Shown here: in pieces, positions 17,532 to 26,233 of the stretch
Layout: every line of letters starts with the position of its first letter
Position numbering within the stretch: position 1 is the first letter of the stretch
NCBI GenBank assembly: GCA_964485235.1
Contig: CAZAIO010000013.1
Location: 1-34,128, forward strand
DNA length: 34,128 nt
Source of the DNA: CAZAIO01 sp964485235
GTDB lineage: Bacteria > Chloroflexota > Dehalococcoidia > GIF9 > UBA5629
Direction of reading: 5' to 3'
Notes under the pieces: generated by a model
The model's input: only the letters and a program-made list of their open reading frames with translations
What the model was told of the DNA's origin: nothing
The model's database searches: none
Translations under genes and position numbers: made by a program

Positions 17532-19004
17532 ATGTCATCGAAGCTACTGTCTAAATCGAAATATCTTAACGGGCTGCAATGCCCCAAATACCTGTGGACA
17601 ATTGTTCACGATCCGGAAACTATACCTGTACCGGATGCCGGTACCCAACACAGGTTCGACCAGGGGAAACTGGTCGGCGAACTGGCAAAAAAATTATACC
17701 CCGATGGTATTGATATTCCCGTCGATGATTTTATGGGGAATATCAAACAGACCGGTGACCTTCTCAAACAGAGACTGCCTCTTTTCGAGGCGGGAATACT
17801 TGCCGGTACATTATATTGCAGACTCGATGTCCTGAACCCTTCGGGAGTAGACCGCTGGGATATTATCGAAGTGAAAAGTTCAACCAGTGTAAAAGAGGTA
17901 AACATTCATGACCTTTCATTTCAAAAATACTGTTGCGATGCTTCCGGACTTTCTGTCGATAAATGCCATCTGGCACATATTAATAATCAATATGTTAAAA
18001 AAGGTGAAATAGACCCGGTGAAACTCTTTAGCGTTGAAGATGTCACAGGAAAAGTAAACGAGGCTATGGCGGGGATGAAGAACCGGATAGATGCCCTGTT
18101 CGAGATCATCTCCGCGCCTCAATGTCCTGATGTGCACATCGGAAGACAATGCGATAACTCGTATGAATGTCCGTTAAAAAAACTGTGCTGGAACTTCATG
18201 ACCGAACAAAGTATATTCAACTTATACTATGGAGGAAACAAATCATTCGAGCTTTTCGATAACGGCATCGTGTCTATACGGGATATCCCTCCGGACTATA
18301 AGCTGAATGTAAAGCAGCGAATACAAAAAGAATGTGTTATTAGCGGAGTGCCATACGTAGACAAAGAAGCCCTGCGAAACTTCCTCAGCCTTCTGAAATA
18401 TCCGGTCTATTACCTGGATTTCGAGACCTTCAGTACTGCTATACCATTATATGACGGAATAAGACCTTACCAGCAAGTCCCGTTCCAGTTTTCGCTGCAT
18501 ATTGTAAAAAACGACGGGGCGATACCGGAACATATTTCTTTTCTTGCAGAAGGACGCGAAGACCCGAGACCGTTCTTTCTGAAGACACTTCGTGAATCGC
18601 TCGGCAATACCGGTACCATAGTAGTTTATAATAAATCATTTGAACAAAATATCCTGCGAGAGCTCGGAAACATCTTCCCCGATTCCGCCCCATGGGTGGA
18701 TGACATATGCAACCGGATGATCGACCTGTTGGTCCCTTTCAAGAACTTCCACTATCATCATCCTGTACAAATGGGCAGCGCTTCACTGAAATATGTTTTG
18801 CCTGCTATAACCGGTAAAAGCTACTCAGGCATGGATATCGCCAATGGCGAGGAAGCAAGCCTGGCGTATCTGGACATTACTTTCGGCGGGGCTGACCTCG
18901 AAACAATTCAGAAGGTCAGAACAGACCTGCTCACCTATTGTAAGCTCGATACTGAAGGAATGGTATGGATCATTGAGCAACTGCATAACCTGTGTAGTAA
19001 GTAA
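17532..19004 (+). CDS. DUF2779 protein: Cas4/RecB-like nuclease plus DnaQ-like exonuclease domain
   Basis: A 490-residue protein of the DUF2779 type. The N-terminal half looks like a PD-(D/E)xK nuclease of the RecB/Cas4 kind: Asp99, then the IIEVKSS motif with Glu113 and Lys115. Cys17 (LQCPKYLW) together with Cys207, Cys213 and Cys219 (CDNSYECPLKKLC) would hold a [4Fe-4S] cluster as in Cas4 and AddB. The C-terminal half begins with YYLDFETF (Asp296, Glu298), the first acidic motif of DnaQ-type 3'-5' exonucleases. Later come VVYNKSFE and a final TYCKLDTEGM containing another acidic residue. It probably processes DNA or RNA ends. No Cas genes are near, and it seems an unrelated single gene between the two transporter regions. 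Confidence 0.82.
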   Translation: MSSKLLSKSKYLNGLQCPKYLWTIVHDPETIPVPDAGTQHRFDQGKLVGELAKKLYPDGIDIPVDDFMGNIKQTGDLLKQRLPLFEAGILAGTLYCRLDVLNPSGVDRWDIIEVKSSTSVKEVNIHDLSFQKYCCDASGLSVDKCHLAHINNQYVKKGEIDPVKLFSVEDVTGKVNEAMAGMKNRIDALFEIISAPQCPDVHIGRQCDNSYECPLKKLCWNFMTEQSIFNLYYGGNKSFELFDNGIVSIRDIPPDYKLNVKQRIQKECVISGVPYVDKEALRNFLSLLKYPVYYLDFETFSTAIPLYDGIRPYQQVPFQFSLHIVKNDGAIPEHISFLAEGREDPRPFFLKTLRESLGNTGTIVVYNKSFEQNILRELGNIFPDSAPWVDDICNRMIDLLVPFKNFHYHHPVQMGSASLKYVLPAITGKSYSGMDIANGEEASLAYLDITFGGADLETIQKVRTDLLTYCKLDTEGMVWIIEQLHNLCSK

Positions 19005-19052
19005 TACAAATTGACAGGGTAAATAAGCATTAATCAATACGTGCTCACATCA

Positions 19053-19079
19053 AAGTCACATAGTTGGACTTCCTTTTTT
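19053..19079 (+). terminator. Possible weak terminator after the DUF2779 gene
   Basis: A short stem (AAGTC 19053-19057 / GACTT 19067-19071) precedes a six-base T-run (19074-19079), about 50 bp after the DUF2779 stop. The stem is only 5 bp, so efficiency is doubtful. Confidence 0.35.
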
Positions 19080-19162
19080 GACAATTACCTTAACGAAATA
19101 AAGCGTTTCTATATTATCTTATATATTAATATATTATTTTAAATACCTGTATTAATATGGTA

Positions 19163-19190
19163 TTGACAAATTCATATCTTTTGCTATTAT
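19163..19190 (+). promoter_or_regulatory. Sigma-70-type promoter of the IclR gene
   Basis: A perfect TTGACA (19163-19168) and TATTAT (19185-19190) are separated by 16 bp. The -10 box overlaps the first upstream in-frame ATG (19189), so transcription would start near 19197, after that ATG. This favours the later ATG at 19228 as the true start of the IclR protein. Confidence 0.65.
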
Positions 19191-19227
19191 GTACACAGAT
19201 AAAACATCAGTTCTATATACAGAAGTT

Positions 19228-20028
19228 ATGATACCGAATATCCAGTCAGCAATCAGAAAAAAATACAAAGTCCCTTCAGTTGAACAAGCGATCCGCATTA
19301 TGCTTTATCTGGCTTATAGCGGCGATTCTGCGCAAAGTCTTACCAGTATTTGCAGAGAAGTGGGTATTCACAGCAGCAAAGCTTTTTCAATTCTCAGCAC
19401 GTTACAGGAGTTTGATTTTATTAAAAAACACCCTAATAGAGGTGGTTATGTGCTGGGTCCCGGCCTGCTCATTCTCACCGGAAAAATGTTTGAAAACCTC
19501 AGCCTGCCTAAGATTGCCGAACCCATTCTCACCGAACTTGCAAAAAAGGCGGGTGCCACTGTTGCTCTTGGACTAATTTCCGACGATAAAACGTATGTTG
19601 TTGCCCAATATGAAGGGGCATTGGATATAACAATTTCACCTCGTATAGGATATACCACTTCAATTACGCATGGGGCTCATGGAAAAGCAATAGCGGCGTT
19701 TCTTCCCAGGAAAGAACTGGAAGCCCTGCTTCAAAAAAAGGAACTTTATTTCTACGGTAGTCCGGAAAAGTTCAATAGAGCAAAGCTTGAGAAAGAATTG
19801 GATCAGTGCAGACAAGATGGATATGCCCTTGAACTGGGAGATATATTACCCGGTGTAAACGCAATCGGTGTCCCTCTTCTCGATCAAAATAACAGGCCTA
19901 TAGGCGATATTACAGTAGTTGGATTCTTCACAGAGGAAGAAGCGAAAACACTCGGACCGGCTGCTGTCGAGGCAGTGAAAAAACTCTCAAGGGAAACAGG
20001 TAATATGACTTACTGGAGAAAGAGTTAA
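19228..20028 (+). CDS. IclR family transcriptional regulator
   Basis: About 266 residues from the preferred ATG at 19228. An upstream in-frame ATG (19189) lies within the apparent -10 box and is unlikely to be transcribed. Residues of roughly 10-70 form the winged helix-turn-helix (VEQAIRIMLYLAYS, LTSICREVGIHSSKAFSILSTLQEFDFI, GGYVLGPGLL). The rest is the IclR effector domain (GATVALGLISDD, ITHGAHGKAIAAFLP, NAIGVPLLD), which binds a small organic acid. IclR proteins commonly control adjacent aromatic- or organic-acid genes. This one precedes the second TRAP system by about 270 bp on the same strand and is its natural candidate regulator. Confidence 0.9.
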   Translation: MIPNIQSAIRKKYKVPSVEQAIRIMLYLAYSGDSAQSLTSICREVGIHSSKAFSILSTLQEFDFIKKHPNRGGYVLGPGLLILTGKMFENLSLPKIAEPILTELAKKAGATVALGLISDDKTYVVAQYEGALDITISPRIGYTTSITHGAHGKAIAAFLPRKELEALLQKKELYFYGSPEKFNRAKLEKELDQCRQDGYALELGDILPGVNAIGVPLLDQNNRPIGDITVVGFFTEEEAKTLGPAAVEAVKKLSRETGNMTYWRKS

Positions 20029-20300
20029 AAAAATGAGATTCATTTTTCCCGATTTCGATGTAAACGGCATCTTATAAATTAGGAACGAGAAATCGATGAA
20101 AAACCAGGATACAATAATCGCAGGAAAATTATAAATTAATTCAAGAAAATGTATGTGGTTTTAGCAAATATTCCGGTTAATCATTGATACTCCATATAAA
20201 AAATATCGCAGGACAATAAAGTACGAGGAGGTGAAGCGAGTATAAATAAGGAAAATATATCCGTGGACTATCAACAGGGAATGAATTTTAGGAGGTTCAA

Positions 20301-21395
20301 ATGCATAACAAAAGATTGCTGGTTAGTTTAATTATAATCTTGAGCCTTACATTGGTAGCAGTTCCTGCTTTCACCGCCTGCTCCGGCAAAACTGCGACAC
20401 CACAACAACCATCGACACCATCACAACCGTCACAACCATCACAACCGGCAGCTAAAGAGATTTTAATACGTGTAACCACCCCGGTACCTGTAGGAGACAC
20501 CATGGTCGAATGGGCGCAGGAAGGAATGGATCGATTTAACGCACGCACCAACGGCGCTTATAAAATGCAGCTATTTCCCGGTGGACAACTGGCAGCTTTT
20601 CCTGAAAGCATGGATGCTATCAGGACCGGGTCTATTGAGGCTGGTATGATTCCTCTGGCTGCATTCGGGGGGACAGTCCCTGAGTTTGGACTACCGGAAT
20701 TGCCGTTTATATGGGCAAGCGCTGAGGCCAATGGTTATGCAATGCCCCAGATCAAGGATTTATTCAACCCGCTACTGGAGGCAAAGGCCAACCAGATGTC
20801 AGTGGGTTGTTTTACAGTCGGCACTCTAAATTTCCTTTCTAAAAAGCAGATAAAGACACTCGATGACTTAAAGGGTATAATTGTCGGGTGCGATACGCCC
20901 CCAATGGCCGGACTGGTACAGGCATTAGGCGGCTCCGGAATAATAGTGGACTTTACCGAGGACTATTCCAGTCTGCAAAAGGGAGTAATAGATGCAAAAA
21001 CCTGTGCTCCTCCATACGTACTTATAGCTAAATTATATGAAGTGGCAAAATACTATACAACTTTCCACGCTCTCGGTACCTTATATTCGTTTGATATCAA
21101 TTCGGATGTTTACAATAAAATGCCGGATGATGTAAAACAAGCATTGAATGAAGAAATGACCACTACTGCTGCTTTCCTGAGCGATGGATTTATTAAATTA
21201 TATTATGATCTGCAAGATGATCTTATTGACAAAGGAGTTGTAATTTACCATATAACTTCAGCAGAACGAGACAAATGGAAAGCACTGGCTTATCCGGGAA
21301 CTCTCGCTGTTCTTGATGCGTCAGGGGATATCGGTACTAAGATGAAGCAAATTGCTGAAGAAGCTAATGCCAAGTTCCCATACAAACCGGAATAA
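20301..21395 (+). CDS. dctP: TRAP substrate-binding lipoprotein DctP (system 2), atypical ligand site
   Basis: A 364-residue DctP-family receptor with a lipoprotein signal (lipobox FTAC, Cys27) and a PSQPSQPSQP linker encoded by three 9-bp repeats (20418-20444). The mature domain follows the family through FPGGQLAAFPESMDAIRTGSI and YSSLQKGVIDA. The family's LKG-K-RV motif, whose arginine usually clamps the substrate carboxylate, reads LKGIIVGCDTP here, with Gly196 at the arginine position. The ligand or binding mode may therefore differ from ordinary carboxylates. An AGGAGG site lies 5 bp before the ATG. A strong hairpin follows the gene, before the permease genes. Confidence 0.9.
   Translation: MHNKRLLVSLIIILSLTLVAVPAFTACSGKTATPQQPSTPSQPSQPSQPAAKEILIRVTTPVPVGDTMVEWAQEGMDRFNARTNGAYKMQLFPGGQLAAFPESMDAIRTGSIEAGMIPLAAFGGTVPEFGLPELPFIWASAEANGYAMPQIKDLFNPLLEAKANQMSVGCFTVGTLNFLSKKQIKTLDDLKGIIVGCDTPPMAGLVQALGGSGIIVDFTEDYSSLQKGVIDAKTCAPPYVLIAKLYEVAKYYTTFHALGTLYSFDINSDVYNKMPDDVKQALNEEMTTTAAFLSDGFIKLYYDLQDDLIDKGVVIYHITSAERDKWKALAYPGTLAVLDASGDIGTKMKQIAEEANAKFPYKPE
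20418..20444 (+). repeat. Three 9-bp tandem units in the dctP linker
   Basis: Three copies of CC(A/G)TCACAA encode the Pro-Ser-Gln repeats after the lipobox. The number of units could vary between strains without affecting the binding domain. Confidence 0.7.
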
Positions 21396-21413
21396 TTGAA
21401 ATATTTGTATGAA

Positions 21414-21441
21414 CGGCAGGCTCTCAAATGAGAGCCTGCCG
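21414..21441 (+). promoter_or_regulatory. Intercistronic stem-loop between dctP and dctQ (system 2)
   Basis: Arms 21414-21425 and 21430-21441 form a perfect, GC-rich 12-bp stem closed by AAAT. It starts 18 bp after the dctP stop codon and is followed by CTACCGGTATAC, with no T-run. Its position matches that of the unrelated-sequence hairpin in TRAP system 1. The likely role is stabilising the dctP message or partial termination. Confidence 0.7.
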
Positions 21442-21526
21442 CTACCGGTATACTTTAGAAATTACACCTGAATAAGTACCACTAATAAATAGCAAATCCA
21501 GGTATTTCTGATAAAGAGGTATGACT

Positions 21527-22003
21527 ATGGAGCAAAAAGTCAAACACATATTAGATCCATGGATTGAACGTGTCAATCAGTGTTTTGTAGGTCTTGCCGG
21601 GTCTTTGATGGTAATAATGGCTTTTCTACAAACCTACGGCTCCTTGAGACGGTACCTTTTCAACAGTCCGGAACCCGTTTCATATGAGCTCAGCCGTATG
21701 TTTTTACTCCTCAGCTTTGTTCTGGCTATAGCTGCCGTAGAAAGGCAAGACCGGTTTCTGCGGTGTGATATTTTACTTACACAATTCCATCCAAAACTAT
21801 TTAATATTATTACAGATATTTTAAGTCCGATTGCAGGAATCACTTTTTTCGGTATCATCACCTGGGTAAGTTTTGGTGACGCACTACGTGCTCTCGAACT
21901 CGGTCAAATAAGCCTGTCAGTCTGGCCGGTACCTTTATTCCCCGTCAAGATCTGGATTCCTATAGGCTACGGGTTTCTCTGCCTTATTCTGCTGATCCGT
22001 CTT
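21527..22003 (+). CDS. dctQ: TRAP transporter small permease DctQ (system 2), 3' end lost in N gap
   Basis: About 159 residues are visible before the assembly gap. The DctQ pattern is clear: a hydrophobic helix followed by RRYLFNSPEPVSYELSR, then LLLSFVLAIAAVERQDRF and two further membrane segments. I prefer the ATG at 21527, which is about 7 bp after GAGG. The ATG at 21521 would leave only one base after that site. Whether it is fused to DctM, as in system 1, cannot be seen because the junction lies in the gap. Confidence 0.85.
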
Positions 22004-22103
22004 NNNNNNNNNNNNNNNNNNNNNNNNNNNNNNNNNNNNNNNNNNNNNNNNNNNNNNNNNNNNNNNNNNNNNNNNNNNNNNNNNNNNNNNNNNNNNNNNN
22101 NNN
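22004..22103. other. Assembly gap of 100 N
   Basis: One hundred N bases interrupt the permease region. By comparison with the fused permease at 8892-10781, the end of DctQ and roughly the first 70-80 residues of DctM are missing. That is more than 100 bases, so the gap length is probably a placeholder. Confidence 0.9.
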
Positions 22104-23243
22104 TCATTATTCTATAATTACTCATGGACTCCACTGCCGCTATTTGTGCTTATGGCATGTGTTATTACAGAGACGGCTATAGGAGAAGACCTGTATAAGG
22201 TGGCCAGAAACTGGCTTGCGGGTCTTCCCGGATCGTTGGTGAGTGCCAGCATCATTGGTGAAGCTTTAATTGCTTCTTCGGTAGGTGTCAGCGGCGCTGC
22301 TATAGTGACAGTAGGTAAAGTGGCAGAACCGGAATTCAGAAGATATGGCTATGACAGGAAGATGGCTCTCGGGGGCTTGATGTGCGGGGGTGTGCTCGGG
22401 CCGCTCATTCCACCCAGCACTCCTTTAATTATTTACGGGGTTATAGCCAATGTATCTGTAGGCCACCTTTTAATAGCAGGTGTTTTACCCGGCATCATTT
22501 TAGCCGTTATGCTGGCTCTGGTACCTCTAATATTGTGCTTGCGAAATCCCCAATTGGGTCCCGCATCAGAATCGGTCCGGTGGAGTACACGATTTAAATC
22601 ATTGAAAAAGGTCTGGCCCGTAATAATTGTGATGGGAGCTATTATCGGCTCGATTTTCTTCGGTGTAGCCACACCCACTGAAGCTGCCGGACTCGGTAGT
22701 GCCGTTATAATAATAATCGCCGTGGCATTTTTTCACCTTCGCTGGAAAAGTTTATATAGAGCTATGGTAGAAGCGGCAGTGATCAATTCTATGATGCTGG
22801 TCATCATCGTTGGAGCTTCGTTTTTTTCTTATATGTTAGGCAGCGCCGGTGTGGGTGAATTTCTGGGTAATATGATCACGTCTTTAAATGTCCCCTCAAT
22901 AGTAATCATTATAGCTATAATGGTCCTTTATTTAATCCTTGGCACCATTTTCGATGCAATCACGATTACCATGTTAACAGTTCCAATCTTCGCTCCTGTG
23001 GTTACCGCTATGGGATATGACCTGATATGGTTTGGAATATTATACGTAGTTAATACGGAGATAGGACTTATTACACCGCCCATGGGAATAAATCTATTCT
23101 TCGTGCGAAATGTTTTTGATATAAAGACAACCGATATTTTCAGAGGGGCTTTTCCTTTTCTGATTACCCTGGTAATTTTTTTGATTTTGGTGCTTTTAGT
23201 CCCCGAAATAACACTCTGGCTTCCCCATATGATGGCTGAATGA
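22104..23243 (+). CDS. dctM: TRAP transporter large permease DctM (system 2), 5' end lost in N gap
   Basis: About 379 residues are visible, reading in frame from the gap edge. The first residues (SWTPLPLFVLMACVITETAIGEDL) align with the DSFTVMALPLFVFVGYIM region of the system 1 permease, so the N-terminal portion is missing. Later motifs include GGVLGPLIPPSTPLIIYG, FGVATPTEAAGLG, LGTIFDAITITMLTVPIF and GLITPPMGINLF, all typical of DctM. It provides the ion-coupled transport channel for the DctP encoded upstream. The first in-frame ATG in the visible part (22146) is internal, not the real start. Confidence 0.9.
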   Translation, partial: SLFYNYSWTPLPLFVLMACVITETAIGEDLYKVARNWLAGLPGSLVSASIIGEALIASSVGVSGAAIVTVGKVAEPEFRRYGYDRKMALGGLMCGGVLGPLIPPSTPLIIYGVIANVSVGHLLIAGVLPGIILAVMLALVPLILCLRNPQLGPASESVRWSTRFKSLKKVWPVIIVMGAIIGSIFFGVATPTEAAGLGSAVIIIIAVAFFHLRWKSLYRAMVEAAVINSMMLVIIVGASFFSYMLGSAGVGEFLGNMITSLNVPSIVIIIAIMVLYLILGTIFDAITITMLTVPIFAPVVTAMGYDLIWFGILYVVNTEIGLITPPMGINLFFVRNVFDIKTTDIFRGAFPFLITLVIFLILVLLVPEITLWLPHMMAE

Positions 23244-23305
23244 CATGCTATCGCTGTACGGTCAATTCCTTCCGGAGCGATTATATTAAAGTTCGGGGAT
23301 TAAGA

Positions 23306-23371
23306 TATCCGTAAACCCGGATAGGTAGATATTTCCGCGTATCACAGAATATTCGATATCATGCGGAAATA
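23306..23371 (+). promoter_or_regulatory. Two hairpins between dctM and the flavodoxin gene
   Basis: TATCCG/CGGATA (23306-23311, 23318-23323) and TATTTCCGC/GCGGAAATA (23330-23338, 23363-23371) can form two successive hairpins in the 155-bp spacer. Neither has a T-run. They may moderate read-through or mRNA stability between the transporter and the redox genes. Confidence 0.35.
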
Positions 23372-23398
23372 AACCGGCATTAACAAAATGGAGGTACT

Positions 23399-24049
23399 AT
23401 GGTAAAAAAATGTTTGGTCCTTTACTCGTCATATACGGGTCATACTACAAAAGTAGCGAAGCAGTTCAAAAGCACATTTGAAAAAAACGGTTGGAAGACC
23501 GATATATATAAAGTTCGCAGAAAACCCGAAGATATCTTTAATCCTCCTTTTAATTTTAATGACTACGATTTCCTGTGTGTGGGTTCAGGGGCTATATCTC
23601 ACCTTCCCTATAGTGAAATACTTAGTGTTATACGCTACCAGGTTTATGGTTTAGATCCCAGAATAATGCACAGAATTAGAGGTGAGGACCTTACGTACCT
23701 TAAAGGGCCGGTGCCGAAACTTCCACCACATAAAGACGGTGCTCTTAACTTTCATAGAAAGATAGTGCTTGGTCCCGATTCTAAAAAAGCAGTCGTTTTT
23801 TTAACATACGCCGGATATGAATTCGGTCCTAAAGAAGCCGAGCCAGCTTTAAAATTGCTGGCGCTTGAAGTTGAACATTTACACTTTCAATGTGTCGGTC
23901 AATTCTGTTGTCCCGGCAAATTTATAGATGACCCAACGCCCAGAACATATCACGGAGATATCAGGGACAGACCCGATAAAAAAGACCTGTTGAAGGCGGA
24001 AATGTTTATTGAAGAAGTCCTTGAAGGAATAGAAGAAAGGCCTGGCTAA
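23399..24049 (+). CDS. Flavodoxin-like protein
   Basis: A 216-residue protein opening with a flavodoxin fold: strand KKCLVLYSS, then the FMN-phosphate loop SSYTGHTTKVA (residues 10-20). DFLCVGSGA and VVFLTYAGYEFGP occupy the positions of the isoalloxazine-contacting loops. It is longer than a plain flavodoxin (about 140-170 residues). An insertion lies around residues 80-120, and a tail holds FQCVGQFCCPGKF (Cys165, 170, 171) and a HGDIRDRP-KKDL segment. It may carry low-potential electrons or act as an FMN reductase. The ATG follows GGAGG. It lies between the TRAP permease and a flavoprotein that could be its redox partner. Confidence 0.8.
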   Translation: MVKKCLVLYSSYTGHTTKVAKQFKSTFEKNGWKTDIYKVRRKPEDIFNPPFNFNDYDFLCVGSGAISHLPYSEILSVIRYQVYGLDPRIMHRIRGEDLTYLKGPVPKLPPHKDGALNFHRKIVLGPDSKKAVVFLTYAGYEFGPKEAEPALKLLALEVEHLHFQCVGQFCCPGKFIDDPTPRTYHGDIRDRPDKKDLLKAEMFIEEVLEGIEERPG

Positions 24050-24205
24050 AAATAACCGTTGTATATGAGAACATTGATTCCGCATGTTTACAATGATAAA
24101 GTATCAACGCGCAACAATGATAACAATCGGTTTATTTTAGATTGAATTATGTAAACGTGCTTCAATCAATACGATAGTGGAATAAATTATGAAAGGATAT
24201 AAATT

Positions 24206-25777
24206 ATGAGCACCACTGAAGAGATGAAGGAAAACGACGGAACCACCACTCAAATCGGAGGTTCATCTATAAGTGTAAATGTGCCGCCTATGGGGTGGAC
24301 AGTCCAGGCACGTAAAGGCAGGGTTCCCGAGAGGCATTTTAGCTTTGAAGCAGCGCCTGCTCCTATACGGGCGCGGGACATCAAGGAAATAAAAACAGCG
24401 GAAATAGTAGTGGTAGGTGCAGGGTTAGCCGGGATGAGTGCTGCTTTGTCGGCAGCAGAGGCAGGCGCCAGCACTATATTGATTGAGAAAATGGGTACAT
24501 TTCAGACACGCGGTCATCATACCGCTTTCGTAGACAGCCGGCTCCAGAAAAAACTGGGGATAGAGGTCGACAAAGAAGAATTTATTCGCAGTTTTATGAA
24601 ACACTCGGCAAACAAAGCGGACCAGAGATTGATCAGAATGTGGGTTGAGGGAGCACATGAAACCGCTGACTGGATGCTGGATATGGCTGATGCCACAGGG
24701 CTTGAAGTGAGTATATTCAATTTTCCGCCTCCCGCTTCATTCAATAACGCCGATGAATATTACCCGCAGTATCTGGTAACCCACATTTTCGGGAAAAGTA
24801 CCAGATACATGGGAAAATTTTTAACTGAAAACGCCTTAAAGAAAGGTGTAAATATCCATTATAAAATCAGGGCAAAGCAGCTTCTCAGAAAAAGAAACGG
24901 TAGAGTTACCGGCCTCGTTGCTCAGGACGCCAAAGGTAACTACATACAATATAATGCTAAAAAAGCCGTAATACTCTGTACGGGAGACTATGCATATAAT
25001 TCTGAAATGATGGCAAAATATTGTCCTCAGGAGGAATATCTTGCATCCATGCTCCGTACCTCTACCGGCGACGGCCATCAGATGGCTATGTGGATTGGTG
25101 CGGTGATGGAACCGGCACCTCATGCACCGATAATTCACGGACCTGCCGGGCCTCTGGGCAATACCCCGTACTTGCAGGTCAACCTCAAAGGCGAACGGTT
25201 CCAAAATGAGGACGTCCCGGTACAAAGCTTTGTCAATGCGGTTGAAAGACAACCCTGTCATGGGGTATGGCAGGTATTCGATTCAAAATATCCTGAAGAA
25301 GTACCGTATATGGGCGTTGGTCTCGGCAAGGTGAATGAGGCAACCGAAGAAACACGGCAACACGTTCAACAACACTCTGTAATTGCGAACACTATTGAAG
25401 AACTGGCAGAGAAAATGCAGCTGCCGGTGGAAACATTCAAAGCAACGATTGCCAGATATAATGAGATGGCACGATTAGGGAAAGACCTGGATTTCGGCAA
25501 GCGTGCCGATAGATTGACTACTATAGATAAACCGCCCTATTACGCAGGAAGGGGACACTACACGCTCCTGGTCGTCAATGGCGGTCTCAATGTAAATCCT
25601 GAACTGCAGGCCCTTGATAAAAACTGGGACCCCATTCCCGGGCTTTATCTGGCAGGCAACACAATGGGCAACCGTTTTGCGGTCGATTATCCCACAATGT
25701 GTCCCGGACTCAGCCATGGTATGGCATTACACTACGGACGCGTGGCAGCAATGAATGCGGTAAAGCTGGAACCTTGA
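24206..25777 (+). CDS. FAD-dependent oxidoreductase, fumarate reductase/3-ketosteroid dehydrogenase-like
   Basis: A 523-residue flavoprotein of the FAD_binding_2 group. The FAD site is IVVVGAGLAGMSAALSAAEAG (Gly71, 73, 76; acceptor Glu94). A central substrate-capping domain follows, with AVILCTGDYAYN and STGDGHQMAMWIGA. The C-terminal FAD segment is IPGLYLAGNTMGNRF and CPGLSHGMALHYGR. Members reduce fumarate- or urocanate-like double bonds or dehydrogenate steroid ketones. There is no heme domain, no covalent-flavin domain and no Tat signal, so it is probably cytoplasmic and uses an external electron carrier, possibly the flavodoxin encoded upstream. About 60 residues precede the FAD domain. 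Its reaction cannot be fixed from sequence. Confidence 0.87.
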   Translation: MSTTEEMKENDGTTTQIGGSSISVNVPPMGWTVQARKGRVPERHFSFEAAPAPIRARDIKEIKTAEIVVVGAGLAGMSAALSAAEAGASTILIEKMGTFQTRGHHTAFVDSRLQKKLGIEVDKEEFIRSFMKHSANKADQRLIRMWVEGAHETADWMLDMADATGLEVSIFNFPPPASFNNADEYYPQYLVTHIFGKSTRYMGKFLTENALKKGVNIHYKIRAKQLLRKRNGRVTGLVAQDAKGNYIQYNAKKAVILCTGDYAYNSEMMAKYCPQEEYLASMLRTSTGDGHQMAMWIGAVMEPAPHAPIIHGPAGPLGNTPYLQVNLKGERFQNEDVPVQSFVNAVERQPCHGVWQVFDSKYPEEVPYMGVGLGKVNEATEETRQHVQQHSVIANTIEELAEKMQLPVETFKATIARYNEMARLGKDLDFGKRADRLTTIDKPPYYAGRGHYTLLVVNGGLNVNPELQALDKNWDPIPGLYLAGNTMGNRFAVDYPTMCPGLSHGMALHYGRVAAMNAVKLEP

Positions 25778-25827
25778 TTCATACCTGCTGGAAATCGCAG
25801 CAGTTCGTTCATCATGCAAAAACGACA

Positions 25828-25868
25828 GTTGCAGTCTTCCGCCTCGTAGAGGAATGGAAGACTGCAAC
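25828..25868 (+). terminator. Hairpin after the flavoprotein gene, probable terminator
   Basis: Arms 25828-25840 and 25856-25868 form a perfect 13-bp stem (GTTGCAGTCTTCC / GGAAGACTGCAAC) whose loop contains a small CCTC/GAGG stem. It begins 51 bp after the stop codon. The downstream sequence is only moderately T-rich (GCTCTCTTTAAATTC), so termination may be partial. Confidence 0.55.
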
Positions 25869-26233
25869 ACGTAATTGTAGCTCTCTTTAAATTCACACAC
25901 GGGATCAAACCGGATATTTTTATTGCCGGCTTTTCAATGATAGTTTTTCAATAATGTGACCGGACATAAATTCGTAACCTGCGACCGCATATGATTGTTT
26001 TTTCGTACTGGATTATATTGTTGTATGATTAAGCATCATTTCCATTTTATTGATTACCGCTGTGCCAAAGGTCTATTGATGGAAGCAGTATTACTGTATA
26101 TGATAGAATTTTTACACCACGATACTACCCGGAAATTGAGGTTTCCGCTTGTACTATCGCTTATATCCTGTCATAACAAAAGTGCCCGCTTCTACAACCC
26201 GACAGGTATATATGGTTCCGGCGTTTTCGGAAC

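Noticed and set aside
20223..20240. A second AGGAGGTG site upstream of dctP of system 2
   Set aside because: The only start behind it gives a four-codon frame (GTG to TAA), so I see no gene; it may be a chance purine run.
20418..20444. Short direct repeats considered as a CRISPR-like or regulatory repeat
   Set aside because: The 9-bp units are in frame and encode the Pro-Ser-Gln linker of a lipoprotein, which explains them fully.
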